DNA from: Polyangiaceae bacterium
GTDB taxonomy: Bacteria; Myxococcota_A; Polyangia; Polyangiales; Polyangiaceae
Assembly (NCBI GenBank): GCA_020846005.1
Contig: JADLEQ010000049.1
Span: 17,981 to 81,980 of the forward strand
Direction: 5' to 3'
DNA length: 64,000 nucleotides
Below the pieces are notes generated by a model that was not told the origin of the DNA, ran no database searches, and saw only the letters and a list, made by a program, of their open reading frames with translations. Of the stretch, positions 53,771-60,850 are shown in pieces (position 1 is the stretch's first letter; each line of letters begins with the position of its first letter). Made by a program: the position numbers and the translations under genes.

Positions 53771-55546
53771 ATGTCCACCGACTCGATCCCCGCTCGCCTC
53801 CTGCGCCAGGCCATCGCCCGTCCCGACCAGCCCGCCTACGCGGTGAAGGTCGGGGGGGCGTTCCGCACCACCTCGTGGGCCGACTACGTGGCGGAGGTCC
53901 GCCGCGCCGCGCGCGCGATGATCGCGCTCGGGCTGGGGCCGGGCTCCTGCGTCTCCATCCTGGGCACCAACCGCCCGGAGTGGACGATCTTCGATCTCGC
54001 CTGCATGTGCGTCGGCGGCGCGCCCGCGGGGATCTATACGACGTGCTCGCCGAGCGAGGTCGCGTACATCGTCCGCCACTCCGAGTCGCCGCTCGTGCTG
54101 GTCGAGAACGAGGCGCAGTGGAAGAAGGTGCAGGAGAAGCGGGACGAGCTCCCGAACCTGAAGCACGTGATCACGATGCGCGGAGCGCCGCGCGTCGACG
54201 ACCCGCTCGTCCTCGGCTGGGAGGAGTTCCTGGCGAAGGGCAATGACGTGGCCGACGCGGCAGTCGACGACCGCGTCGCCGCGCTGGAGCCAGGTGGGCT
54301 GGCCACGCTCATCTACACCAGCGGGACGACCGGCCCGCCCAAGGGCGTGATGCTGTCGCACGACAACCTGGCGTGGACGGCGAACCTCGCCCGCGACCTC
54401 ACGGGGACGAGCTCGCACGACTTGGCGCTCTCCTACCTGCCGCTCTCGCACATCGCAGAGCAGATGTTCTCGATCCACGCCGCGGTCACCGCGGGCTACA
54501 CGGTGTACTTCGCCGAGAGCGTCGAGAAGCTGGCGGAGGACCTCAAGCTCGCCCAGCCGACGGTCTTCTTCGGCGTCCCGCGCGTCTGGGAGAAGCTGCA
54601 CGCCGGCATCAGCGCCAAGCTGGTCGAGGCGGCGGGCGTGAAGAAGCACCTGGTCGCGTGGGCGCGTGGCGTCGCGACGCGGGTCCACGAGCTGAAGAAC
54701 CGCGGCGAGGCCCCGGCGGGGCTGCTCGCGGCGCAGTACGGGCTGGCCGACAAGCTCATCTACTCGAAGCTCAAGGCCGCGCTCGGCCTGGGGCGCGCCC
54801 GGGTGTGTGTCAGCGGCGCGGCGCCCATCTCCCCCGAGGTGATCGCGTTCTTCTTCTCGCTCGACCTCCCAATCCGCGAGGTCTACGGCCAGTCCGAGGG
54901 GAGCGGCCCGACGAGCTTCAACCTGGCCGGGCGGACGAAGGTCGGGAGCGTAGGCCCCGCCCTCGAGGGGGTGACGGTGAAGATCGCCGACGACGGGGAG
55001 ATCCTGGTCCGGGGCCGCAACGTCTTCCTCGGGTACTACAAGGAGCCGGACGCGACGGCCGAGACGCTCGTGGATGGCTGGCTCTGCTCGGGGGACCTCG
55101 GCGCCATCGACGCTCAGGGCTTCCTGTCGATCACTGGCCGGAAGAAGGAGATCATCATCACGGCCGGCGGCAAGAACATCACGCCGAAGAACATCGAGGC
55201 CGCGATCAAGAACTGTGAGCTCGTGAGCGAGGCGGTGGTGATCGGCGATCGCCGCAAGTACCTGACGGCGCTCGTCACGTTGGACGACGCGGCGGCCCAG
55301 CGCTTCCTCGGGGAGCGGGGCGCCAGCGGGCCGGCCCACGAGCACCCCGCGATCCAGGCCGCTGTGCAGCAGGCGATCGACCAGGCCAACGCCGAGCTCG
55401 CGCGGGTAGAGCAGGTGAAGCGCTTCACGATCCTGTCGCGCCAGCTCGGCATCGACACCGGCGAGCTCACCCCGACGTTGAAGGTGAAGCGCAAGGTGGT
55501 GAACCAGAACTTCGCCTCGCAGATCGAGGCGATGTACGCCGAGTGA
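53771..55546 (+). CDS. Long-chain fatty-acid-CoA ligase
   Basis: AMP-forming ligase of 591 residues that activates long-chain fatty acids. The ANL motifs are IYTSGTTGPPKGVMLSH near 178-194, YGQSEGSGP near 371, DGWLCSGDLG near 436 and TGRKKEIIITAGGKNITP near 456. The conserved LPLSHIAEQM block near 225 is typical of bacterial long-chain (FadD15/FAA-like) ligases rather than acetate or medium-chain enzymes. Ends in KVKRKVVNQNFA. Probably feeds beta-oxidation or lipid remodelling. Confidence 0.92.
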   Translation: MSTDSIPARLLRQAIARPDQPAYAVKVGGAFRTTSWADYVAEVRRAARAMIALGLGPGSCVSILGTNRPEWTIFDLACMCVGGAPAGIYTTCSPSEVAYIVRHSESPLVLVENEAQWKKVQEKRDELPNLKHVITMRGAPRVDDPLVLGWEEFLAKGNDVADAAVDDRVAALEPGGLATLIYTSGTTGPPKGVMLSHDNLAWTANLARDLTGTSSHDLALSYLPLSHIAEQMFSIHAAVTAGYTVYFAESVEKLAEDLKLAQPTVFFGVPRVWEKLHAGISAKLVEAAGVKKHLVAWARGVATRVHELKNRGEAPAGLLAAQYGLADKLIYSKLKAALGLGRARVCVSGAAPISPEVIAFFFSLDLPIREVYGQSEGSGPTSFNLAGRTKVGSVGPALEGVTVKIADDGEILVRGRNVFLGYYKEPDATAETLVDGWLCSGDLGAIDAQGFLSITGRKKEIIITAGGKNITPKNIEAAIKNCELVSEAVVIGDRRKYLTALVTLDDAAAQRFLGERGASGPAHEHPAIQAAVQQAIDQANAELARVEQVKRFTILSRQLGIDTGELTPTLKVKRKVVNQNFASQIEAMYAE

Positions 55547-55848
55547 CCTCGGCCCATGGGCCGGAGCGTCTGGGCGGCGGACCTGGGGAGCGGGACCGCC
55601 GGGCGGCGGCGCGCACCCCGGCCCGCCCCGGCGTCACGGCGTGGCGTCACAGCCTCCGTAACGTGCCGGTCGAGACACGCGGCCGCGGGCGGCCGGACAC
55701 GGCCGCGCCCAAGGAATACGCGTCTCCCTGCGTCCATGCCCCCAGCGACCGGGTGGCCCGGCGCTTGCACTGGCTCCAATCGTCGGAATCAGGTGTCACG
55801 AAGCAGCCGCTCCGTCCGTTGAGCGGGAGTCACACGAGGAGATCGGTC
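55547..55848. other. 302-base intergenic region with a sigma-54-type promoter
   Basis: Contains the sigma-54-like sequence at 55754-55769 and, upstream at 55630-55650, two direct copies of GGCGTCAC 13 bases apart that could be an enhancer-binding site. No gene is seen. Confidence 0.6.
55754..55769 (+). promoter_or_regulatory. Sigma-54-type promoter of the downstream secreted protein gene
   Basis: TGGCCCGGCGCTTGCA matches the -24/-12 pattern TGGCACG-N4-TTGCA with one change, and the GG and GC pairs are spaced exactly 12 bases apart. A start near 55781 would give a leader of about 68 bases, and GAGGAGA stands before the ATG. Activation by an enhancer-binding protein is expected. Confidence 0.65.
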
Positions 55849-56541
55849 ATGAACAAGCTGGGTCGCAAGTTGATGTCGGTGGTGGTGGGTCTCGGGACGT
55901 TCGTGGCGGTCGGCGCGTCGACGGAGGAGGCGTCGGCGTGCGGCGGCGCGTGGATGCCGATGATCATGGTCCCCGAGGTCGACCACCGGATCGAGGGCGT
56001 GGCGCGCGCGGAGAAGCAGTTCCAGAAGGACACCGCCGGCGCCGCCGCGAGCGTCATCCGCATGATGCCGCACGTCCGAGCGATGAAGCCGAAGAGCGCC
56101 AAGCTGGTGCTTCGCGCGCAGCGCACGCTGGCGGTCGCCCTGGTGCGGCACGGCGGCGCCCTGCCGGTCGAGAAGGAGCTCCCCCGCTACGCGCAGGGCA
56201 CCTGGCTCGGCAAGACGGCAGAGGAGAAGAAGGCGAACCTCGAGTGGGCGGTCGAGATCCTGCGCCAGGTGAACGACGTGAAGAAGGACGACGCCGCGGT
56301 GCAGACCGATCTCGGCGAGGCGATGGCCGCCGTCGACGCGACGAAGGCCGAGGGGCGCGCGCTCCTCGAGAAGCTGGCCGAGAAGGATCTGGTGGCGTCG
56401 CCCGAGGCGTACGCGGCGCTGGCGCGACTGCGCGCCGACGCGGGCGACCACGAGGGGACGCGCCTCGCGATGCAGCGCTGCGAGGCGATGGCGGGCTCGG
56501 CCGCGGCCGTCTGCCGGCCGGCGGAGCAGGCTCACTCCTGA
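55849..56541 (+). CDS. Secreted helical protein of unknown function
   Basis: A 230-residue exported protein. Signal KLMSVVVGLGTFVAVGASTEEASA ends before CGGAW, leaving a cysteine near the mature N-terminus (CGGAWMPMIMVPEVDHRIEG). The rest is helical, with TPR-like pairs (SAKLVLRAQRTLAVALVRHG, KANLEWAVEILRQVNDVKKD and SPEAYAALARLRADAGDHEG). Strong ribosome site (GAGGAGA, 8 nt). Its sigma-54-like promoter suggests it is made under a specific signal, perhaps development or starvation. I recognise no family. Confidence 0.72.
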   Translation: MNKLGRKLMSVVVGLGTFVAVGASTEEASACGGAWMPMIMVPEVDHRIEGVARAEKQFQKDTAGAAASVIRMMPHVRAMKPKSAKLVLRAQRTLAVALVRHGGALPVEKELPRYAQGTWLGKTAEEKKANLEWAVEILRQVNDVKKDDAAVQTDLGEAMAAVDATKAEGRALLEKLAEKDLVASPEAYAALARLRADAGDHEGTRLAMQRCEAMAGSAAAVCRPAEQAHS

Positions 56542-56622
56542 GCCTGGACCACCGCGACCCAGGCTCGCTCCGAGCGAGCCACGAGCGGCGGGACGGCGCG
56601 ACGGAGCCCCCCGCCGCTCGTG
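56540..56622. terminator. Three tandem hairpins between convergent genes
   Basis: First hairpin: GAGCCTGG with CCAGGCTC (56540-56566). Second: GCTCGCT with AGCGAGC (56563-56579). Third and strongest: a perfect 13-bp stem CACGAGCGGCGGG with CCCGCCGCTCGTG (56580-56622). The array lies between the secreted-protein gene (plus) and the DUF302 gene (minus). Likely a bidirectional terminator, without T tracts. Confidence 0.65.
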
Positions 56623-56632
56623 TCTCTGGCGC

Positions 56633-57022
56633 TCAGGCGAGCTGTGCGAGCGCGCGGCCCAGCTTGTCGCGCACCTCGGCGGCCAGCTCGGCGAGCCCGG
56701 GGTGGCCGGCGGCGGCGACCGTGAGCGTCGGGTCGACGGCGCGGACCACCACGGCGCCGTCATCGCCCTCGTGCACGACGACATTGCACGGCATCGAGAG
56801 CCCGGCGCGGAGATCGAGGCTGAGCGCGCGATGAGCGAAGGGCGGGTTACACGCGCCCAGGATCGCGTAGCGCCGGAACTCGACGCCCAGCTTCTGGGCC
56901 AGCGTCGAGCGCACGTCGATCTCCGTCAGCACGCCGAAGCCCTCCCCGGCGAGCGCCTCGCGCACGCGCCCGAGCGCCGCGTCGAACGCCCCGGGGACCG
57001 TCCGCTCGAGCGGGGCGCTCAC
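56633..57022 (-). CDS. DUF302 family protein
   Basis: A 129-residue protein with the DUF302 pattern: LERTVPGAFDAALGRVREAL, GFGVLTEIDVRSTLAQKLGV, RYAILGACNPPFAHRALSLD and GLSMPCNVVVHE. The two cysteines (CNPPFA and MPCN) are conserved in the family. DUF302 proteins are often found with redox or metal functions. GTG start in a GTGA overlap with the thioredoxin stop, so the two are co-translated, which favours a thiol/redox role. The open frame upstream of the GTG lies inside the thioredoxin gene. Confidence 0.82.
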   Translation of the reverse strand: MSAPLERTVPGAFDAALGRVREALAGEGFGVLTEIDVRSTLAQKLGVEFRRYAILGACNPPFAHRALSLDLRAGLSMPCNVVVHEGDDGAVVVRAVDPTLTVAAAGHPGLAELAAEVRDKLGRALAQLA

Positions 57023-57417
57023 GGCGACACCTCGGCGACCGCGCCCGCGCGCCCGTTCGAGCGGGCCGCCAGCGCCCGCCTCACCTCGGCCATGTCGAGC
57101 TCGCTCGCCCGGCGGACGAGCTCGTCGAGCGCGGAGGCGGGCAGCATCCCTTGCTGCACCGTGAGCAGGACGCCATCGCGCAGCACGGCCAGCGTGGGGA
57201 TGGCGCGGATCTCGAACGCCGCCGCGAGCCCCGGCTCGGCCTCGGTGTCCACCTTCCCGAACTTCACGCCGGGATGACGCCGCGCAGCAGCTTCGAACAC
57301 CGGCCCGAAGGCTCGGCACGGACCGCACCACGCCGCCCAGAAATCCAGGAGCACGACCCCTTCGCGTGCGGTCTGCTCGAAGTTGCCCTCGGTCACCTCA
57401 ATCGTCGCGTGTTCCAT
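57019..57417 (-). CDS. Thioredoxin-family protein
   Basis: A 132-residue thioredoxin with the catalytic WCGPC (30-34) in LLDFWAAWCGPCRAFGPVF, the buried Asp as FGKVDTEAEPGLA and the cis-proline in IRAIPTLAVLRDG. It has an extra basic C-terminal tail of about 25 residues. Cytoplasmic, with no signal. It leads a two-gene operon with DUF302. The open-frame start gives normal length. Confidence 0.92.
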   Translation of the reverse strand: MEHATIEVTEGNFEQTAREGVVLLDFWAAWCGPCRAFGPVFEAAARRHPGVKFGKVDTEAEPGLAAAFEIRAIPTLAVLRDGVLLTVQQGMLPASALDELVRRASELDMAEVRRALAARSNGRAGAVAEVSP

Positions 57418-57456
57418 GCCGGTAGGAGCCGCCCCGGCGCAGATGGGTTCGCGGCG

Positions 57457-58287
57457 TCACGGCGAGGTGGGCCGGAGCAGATCTCGAAGCGCGACCCGGA
57501 TGGATCGCTGGATGGCTGGCGGGACCGGGATCCGGGGGGCCGAGCGGCAGAGCCGGAGCGAGCGCTCGAGCCCGGTGCACACGCCCTTGCAGCGCGGGCA
57601 GGCCGCCACGTGGCGCTCGAGCTCGGCGCAGGCGTCGGGGCCGATGTCCCCCTCGAGGTGACGCGAGTAGAGCTCCGCGATGTCGGGGCAGGGGCTCGCG
57701 GCCGGCAAGGCGGGCGCCCGCGGGCCGGCGGTGAGCCGCGCGCGGAGCGCGCCGCGCGCCCGGTGGAGGCGGCTCTTGACGGCTTCGACGCTGATGCCGA
57801 CGACGTGGGCGACCTCGGGCGCCGTCAGCCCCTCCACGTCCCGCAGCAGCAGCACCTCGCGGTGCTCGGGCTCCAGCTCCCCGAGCGCGCGCTCCAGCTC
57901 CTCGAGCGCACGGCGCGTCTCGACCTCGTCGTCCGGAGCAGCCCCCGGGGCGGCGACCTGCGCGACCTCTTCCATGGACGCGGCCTCGACCGGCGGCGCG
58001 AACTTGCTGACGCGGCGTTTCTTGATGCAGTGGCTGCGCGCCACCGCGTAGAGCCACGTCGCGAGCGAGGACTCGCCGCGGAAGTCGCGGACCCCGCGGG
58101 CGAGCGCGAGCAGCGTCTCCTGCACGACGTCACGCGCGTCCTCCTCGTGCTTGCACATCCGCATCCCGAAGCGGAAGATGCGCTCCTGGTGCCGCTCGAG
58201 GAGGCGCTCGAGCGCGGCCTCGTCCCCGTCGCGGGCGGCGGAGAGGAGCTCGGTGTCGTCGGGTTCTGCGCGATCGGGGAGGGGCAC
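57457..58287 (-). CDS. ECF-type sigma factor with C-terminal zinc-finger extension
   Basis: A 276-residue regulator. Sigma region 2 is at about 12-95 (RDGDEAALERLLERHQERIF, then ARDVVQETLLALARGVRDFR and LATWLYAVARSHCIKKRR). Region 4 is at about 130-185 (ALGELEPEHREVLLLRDVEG, then VAHVVGISVEAVKSRLHRAR). The rest is an added domain with HVAACPRCKGVC (His226, Cys230, Cys233), which resembles the zinc-binding ZAS motif normally carried by anti-sigma factors. No separate anti-sigma gene is adjacent, so regulation may be built into the protein. GTG start, 9 nt after TACGCT. Confidence 0.88.
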   Translation of the reverse strand: MPLPDRAEPDDTELLSAARDGDEAALERLLERHQERIFRFGMRMCKHEEDARDVVQETLLALARGVRDFRGESSLATWLYAVARSHCIKKRRVSKFAPPVEAASMEEVAQVAAPGAAPDDEVETRRALEELERALGELEPEHREVLLLRDVEGLTAPEVAHVVGISVEAVKSRLHRARGALRARLTAGPRAPALPAASPCPDIAELYSRHLEGDIGPDACAELERHVAACPRCKGVCTGLERSLRLCRSAPRIPVPPAIQRSIRVALRDLLRPTSP

Positions 58288-58295
58288 GACGGCGG

Positions 58296-58301
58296 AGCGT
58301 A
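58296..58301 (-). promoter_or_regulatory. Candidate -10 element (TACGCT) of the ECF sigma gene
   Basis: Minus strand CGCGCTACGCTCCGCC, 9 nt before the GTG start; near-leaderless transcript predicted. Confidence 0.4.
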
Positions 58302-58357
58302 GCGCGGGGCGCGCGGGCGTCCTGCGCCGCGCCCTCCCCGTCGCCGCGCGTCGGGAG

Positions 58358-58363
58358 TAGGCT
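58358..58363 (+). promoter_or_regulatory. Candidate -10 element (TAGGCT) of the F420-reductase-like gene
   Basis: CGGGAGTAGGCTCGACG, 33 nt before the ATG, divergent from the ECF sigma gene. Confidence 0.35.
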
Positions 58364-58395
58364 CGACGCCAGCGCGAACGAACGAGGCGAGCACC

Positions 58396-59040
58396 ATGGA
58401 GATCGGCATCATCGGCGGGACGGGGCGCGAGGGGCGGGGGCTGGCGATCCGCTGGGCCCGCGCGGGCCACAGCGTCCGCATCGGCTCGCGCGACGCGGAG
58501 CGAGCCCGCGCGAAGGCGGAGGAGCTCTCGGCGCTCGCGGGCGTCACGGTGGCGGGGGGATCGAACGCGTGGGCGATCGAGGGCGCGCCGGTGGCGTTGC
58601 TCAGCGTCCCGTACGCCGCCCACGCCGAGACGCTCCGCGACCTCGCGCCCCGGCTCGCGGGCAAGGTGCTCATCGACATCACCGTCCCCCTGGTGCCGCC
58701 CGCGGTGCGCCGAGTCCACCTCCCGGCAGGGGGCGCCGCAGCGCTCGAAGCCCAGGCGCTGCTCGGCGAGAGCGTCCGCGTCGTGGCCACCCTGCACCAC
58801 GTGAGCTCGGCGCACCTCGGTGAGCTCGACGCCCACCTCGAGGGCGACGTGCTCGCGTGCTCGAACGATGCGGCGGCGCTCGAGCTGTGCCTCGGCTTGG
58901 TCACGGATCTCGGCGTCCGCGGGCTCGACGCCGGACCGCTGGCGAACGCGGTCGCGCTCGAGTCGCTCACCCCGGTGCTGCTCCATCTGAACAAGCGCTA
59001 TGGCGGTGGCTCCGGCATCCGCGTCACCGGGATCCCGTGA
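58396..59040 (+). CDS. NADPH-dependent F420 reductase-like protein
   Basis: A 214-residue Rossmann protein: [20 protein letters not shown] at the N-terminus, [17 protein letters not shown] (Arg at the NADP 2'-phosphate position), [20 protein letters not shown] and [14 protein letters not shown]. The C-terminal [23 protein letters not shown] segment matches NpdG, which moves hydride between NADPH and coenzyme F420. No F420 synthesis gene is in the window, so the natural cofactor is uncertain. The tetraheme lipoprotein gene starts 1 base after its stop, suggesting a redox operon. Confidence 0.85.
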   Translation: MEIGIIGGTGREGRGLAIRWARAGHSVRIGSRDAERARAKAEELSALAGVTVAGGSNAWAIEGAPVALLSVPYAAHAETLRDLAPRLAGKVLIDITVPLVPPAVRRVHLPAGGAAALEAQALLGESVRVVATLHHVSSAHLGELDAHLEGDVLACSNDAAALELCLGLVTDLGVRGLDAGPLANAVALESLTPVLLHLNKRYGGGSGIRVTGIP

Positions 59041-59041
59041 G

Positions 59042-60349
59042 GTGACGGCGCGAGCTCCCCGGGTGGGCCCTGTGGGCGGCCTCGGTCTGGCGGTCGTGGC
59101 CGCCGCGGTGGCCGTCGGGAGCTGCGGCCGCAAGGAGGCGCCCGGCGGGTCGAGCGGGGTCGCGTCGTCGGCGAGCGCGGCGGCGAGCGTGAGCGCCGCC
59201 GCGCCGGTGGCCGCGACGGCGAAGCGCCCGCCCGCGCCCCCGGGGGACGCCGAGCGCGGGAAGAAGCTCGCCCAGGAGCACGAGTGCCACCGCTGTCACG
59301 ACGGGGCGGGCCTCACGGCCGCGCCGCGCGAGAAGCACTGTTTCCACTGCCACCAGCAGATCGTGACGGGCGAGTTCCCCGCGCCCAAGCACGCGCTCGC
59401 CAAGTGGCGCCCGAACGTGGCGCCGGTGCAGGACGTGCCGACGCTGGAGGGCGCCGGGCGGTTCGATCGGAGCTGGCTCTTCGCCTTCTTGCAGGAGCCG
59501 CACGATCTGCGGCCGGCGCTCGCCCCGACGATGCCTCGCCTCGCCATCGACGCCGCGGAGGCCGCCGATCTCACCTCGTGGCTCACCCGCGACGCCACCT
59601 CCGTCGAGGCGGTGTCGCTGGAGGGCGCCAGCCTCGAGCGGGGACGCGAGCTCCTCGAACAGCGCGCCTGCGGCATCTGTCACGAGCTCGGTGGCGCGCC
59701 ACTCCCCCAGCGGCCGGGCTTCACGGGGAGCGAGACGCAGCGCAAGGCGGCGACGCTCGCCCCCGATCTCCGGCTCACTCGCGAGCGTTGGGAGGCGGCG
59801 CCGCTCGTCGCGTGGATCCAGGACCCGAAGCGCCTCAAGCCCGACACGCTCATGCCCTCGATGGGGCTGAAGCGCGACGAGGCGCGGGACGTGGCGGCGT
59901 ATCTGCTCCGCGCGCCGCTCGCTCCCGCCGCGCCGCGTCCGGTCCCGCCGCGGCTCCCTCTCCTCGAACGTCGGGTCACGTTCGCGGAGGTCGACACCGC
60001 GGTCTTCACCAAGATCTGCCGCCACTGCCACGGCAACGAGGACGCCGAGCTCGGGGATGGAGGGCCCGGCAACACGGGTGGGTTCGGCTTCTCTCCCCGC
60101 AAGCTCGATCTCGCGAGCTACGCGGGGATCGCGGCGGGGCTGCTCGACACGAAGGGCGAGCGGGCGAGCGTGTTCGCGAAGCTGGACGACGGGACGCCGC
60201 GGCTCGTGGCGGTGCTGCTCGCGCGGCAGAAGGAGGAGGCGGGCCGACCCGACCCGCGCGCGCGGGGGATGCCGCTCGGCCTGCCGTCGCTCACTCCGGA
60301 GCAGATCCAGCTCGTGGAGACCTGGGTGTCGCAGGGTCGACCCCGGTGA
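59042..60349 (+). CDS. Tetraheme c-type cytochrome lipoprotein
   Basis: A 435-residue envelope redox protein. Signal GLGLAVVAAAVAVGSC puts a lipobox at about residue 28. Four CxxCH heme motifs are visible: CHRCH (82-86), CFHCH (100-104), CGICH (210-214) and CRHCH (326-330), so up to four c hemes. The second half contains cytochrome-c-like domains with possible methionine ligands (TLMPSMGL near 269). It begins with GTG just after the F420-reductase-like stop and ends in a GTGA overlap with tadA. It probably carries electrons in the periplasm; donor and acceptor are unknown. Confidence 0.88.
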   Translation: MTARAPRVGPVGGLGLAVVAAAVAVGSCGRKEAPGGSSGVASSASAAASVSAAAPVAATAKRPPAPPGDAERGKKLAQEHECHRCHDGAGLTAAPREKHCFHCHQQIVTGEFPAPKHALAKWRPNVAPVQDVPTLEGAGRFDRSWLFAFLQEPHDLRPALAPTMPRLAIDAAEAADLTSWLTRDATSVEAVSLEGASLERGRELLEQRACGICHELGGAPLPQRPGFTGSETQRKAATLAPDLRLTRERWEAAPLVAWIQDPKRLKPDTLMPSMGLKRDEARDVAAYLLRAPLAPAAPRPVPPRLPLLERRVTFAEVDTAVFTKICRHCHGNEDAELGDGGPGNTGGFGFSPRKLDLASYAGIAAGLLDTKGERASVFAKLDDGTPRLVAVLLARQKEEAGRPDPRARGMPLGLPSLTPEQIQLVETWVSQGRPR

Positions 60350-60831
60350 CTCCGGCCCTGCCGGCTTCCGTGCTGGAGGCGGCGATGCTCGAGGCGCTGA
60401 CGCTCGCGCGGCTCGCGGCCTCGCACGGCGACGTGCCCGTCGGGTGCGTCGTCCTCGCGGCCGATGGCGCGCGGCTGGGGGCGGGGGAGAACCGGCGCGA
60501 GGTGGGCGCCGACCCGACGGCGCACGCCGAGCTCGTCGCCCTCCGCGACGCCTGCCGGCGGCTCGGGACCTGGCGGCTCGAGGGCGCGACGGCGGTCGTC
60601 ACGCTGGAGCCGTGCGCGATGTGCGCCGGCGCCCTGGTGAACGCGCGGATCGGTCGAGTCGTGTACGGTGCGCCGGATCCGAAGGCGGGGGCGCTCGAGT
60701 CGCTCTACCGGCTCGGCGCCGACGCGCGGCTGAACCACCGGTTCCCGACCGAGGGCGGGCTGCTGGCGGACGCCTGCGCGCGTGAGCTGAGGGAGTTCTT
60801 CGCGCGCCTGCGCGCGGCGGGACAGAAGTAG
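60346..60831 (+). CDS. tadA: tRNA-specific adenosine deaminase
   Basis: Converts A34 to inosine in tRNA-Arg(ACG). A 161-residue zinc deaminase with HAE (60-62) in PTAHAELVALRDA and PCAMC (89-93) in LEPCAMCAGALVNARIGRVV, plus the TadA-like AGALESLYRLG and LNHRFPTEGGLLADAC. GTG start in a GTGA overlap with the cytochrome stop. Convergent with the transglycosylase gene, 19 bases apart. Coupling to the cytochrome gene is probably only positional. Confidence 0.93.
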   Translation: MTPALPASVLEAAMLEALTLARLAASHGDVPVGCVVLAADGARLGAGENRREVGADPTAHAELVALRDACRRLGTWRLEGATAVVTLEPCAMCAGALVNARIGRVVYGAPDPKAGALESLYRLGADARLNHRFPTEGGLLADACARELREFFARLRAAGQK

Positions 60832-60850
60832 CGGGTCACGCCGCGGGAGC

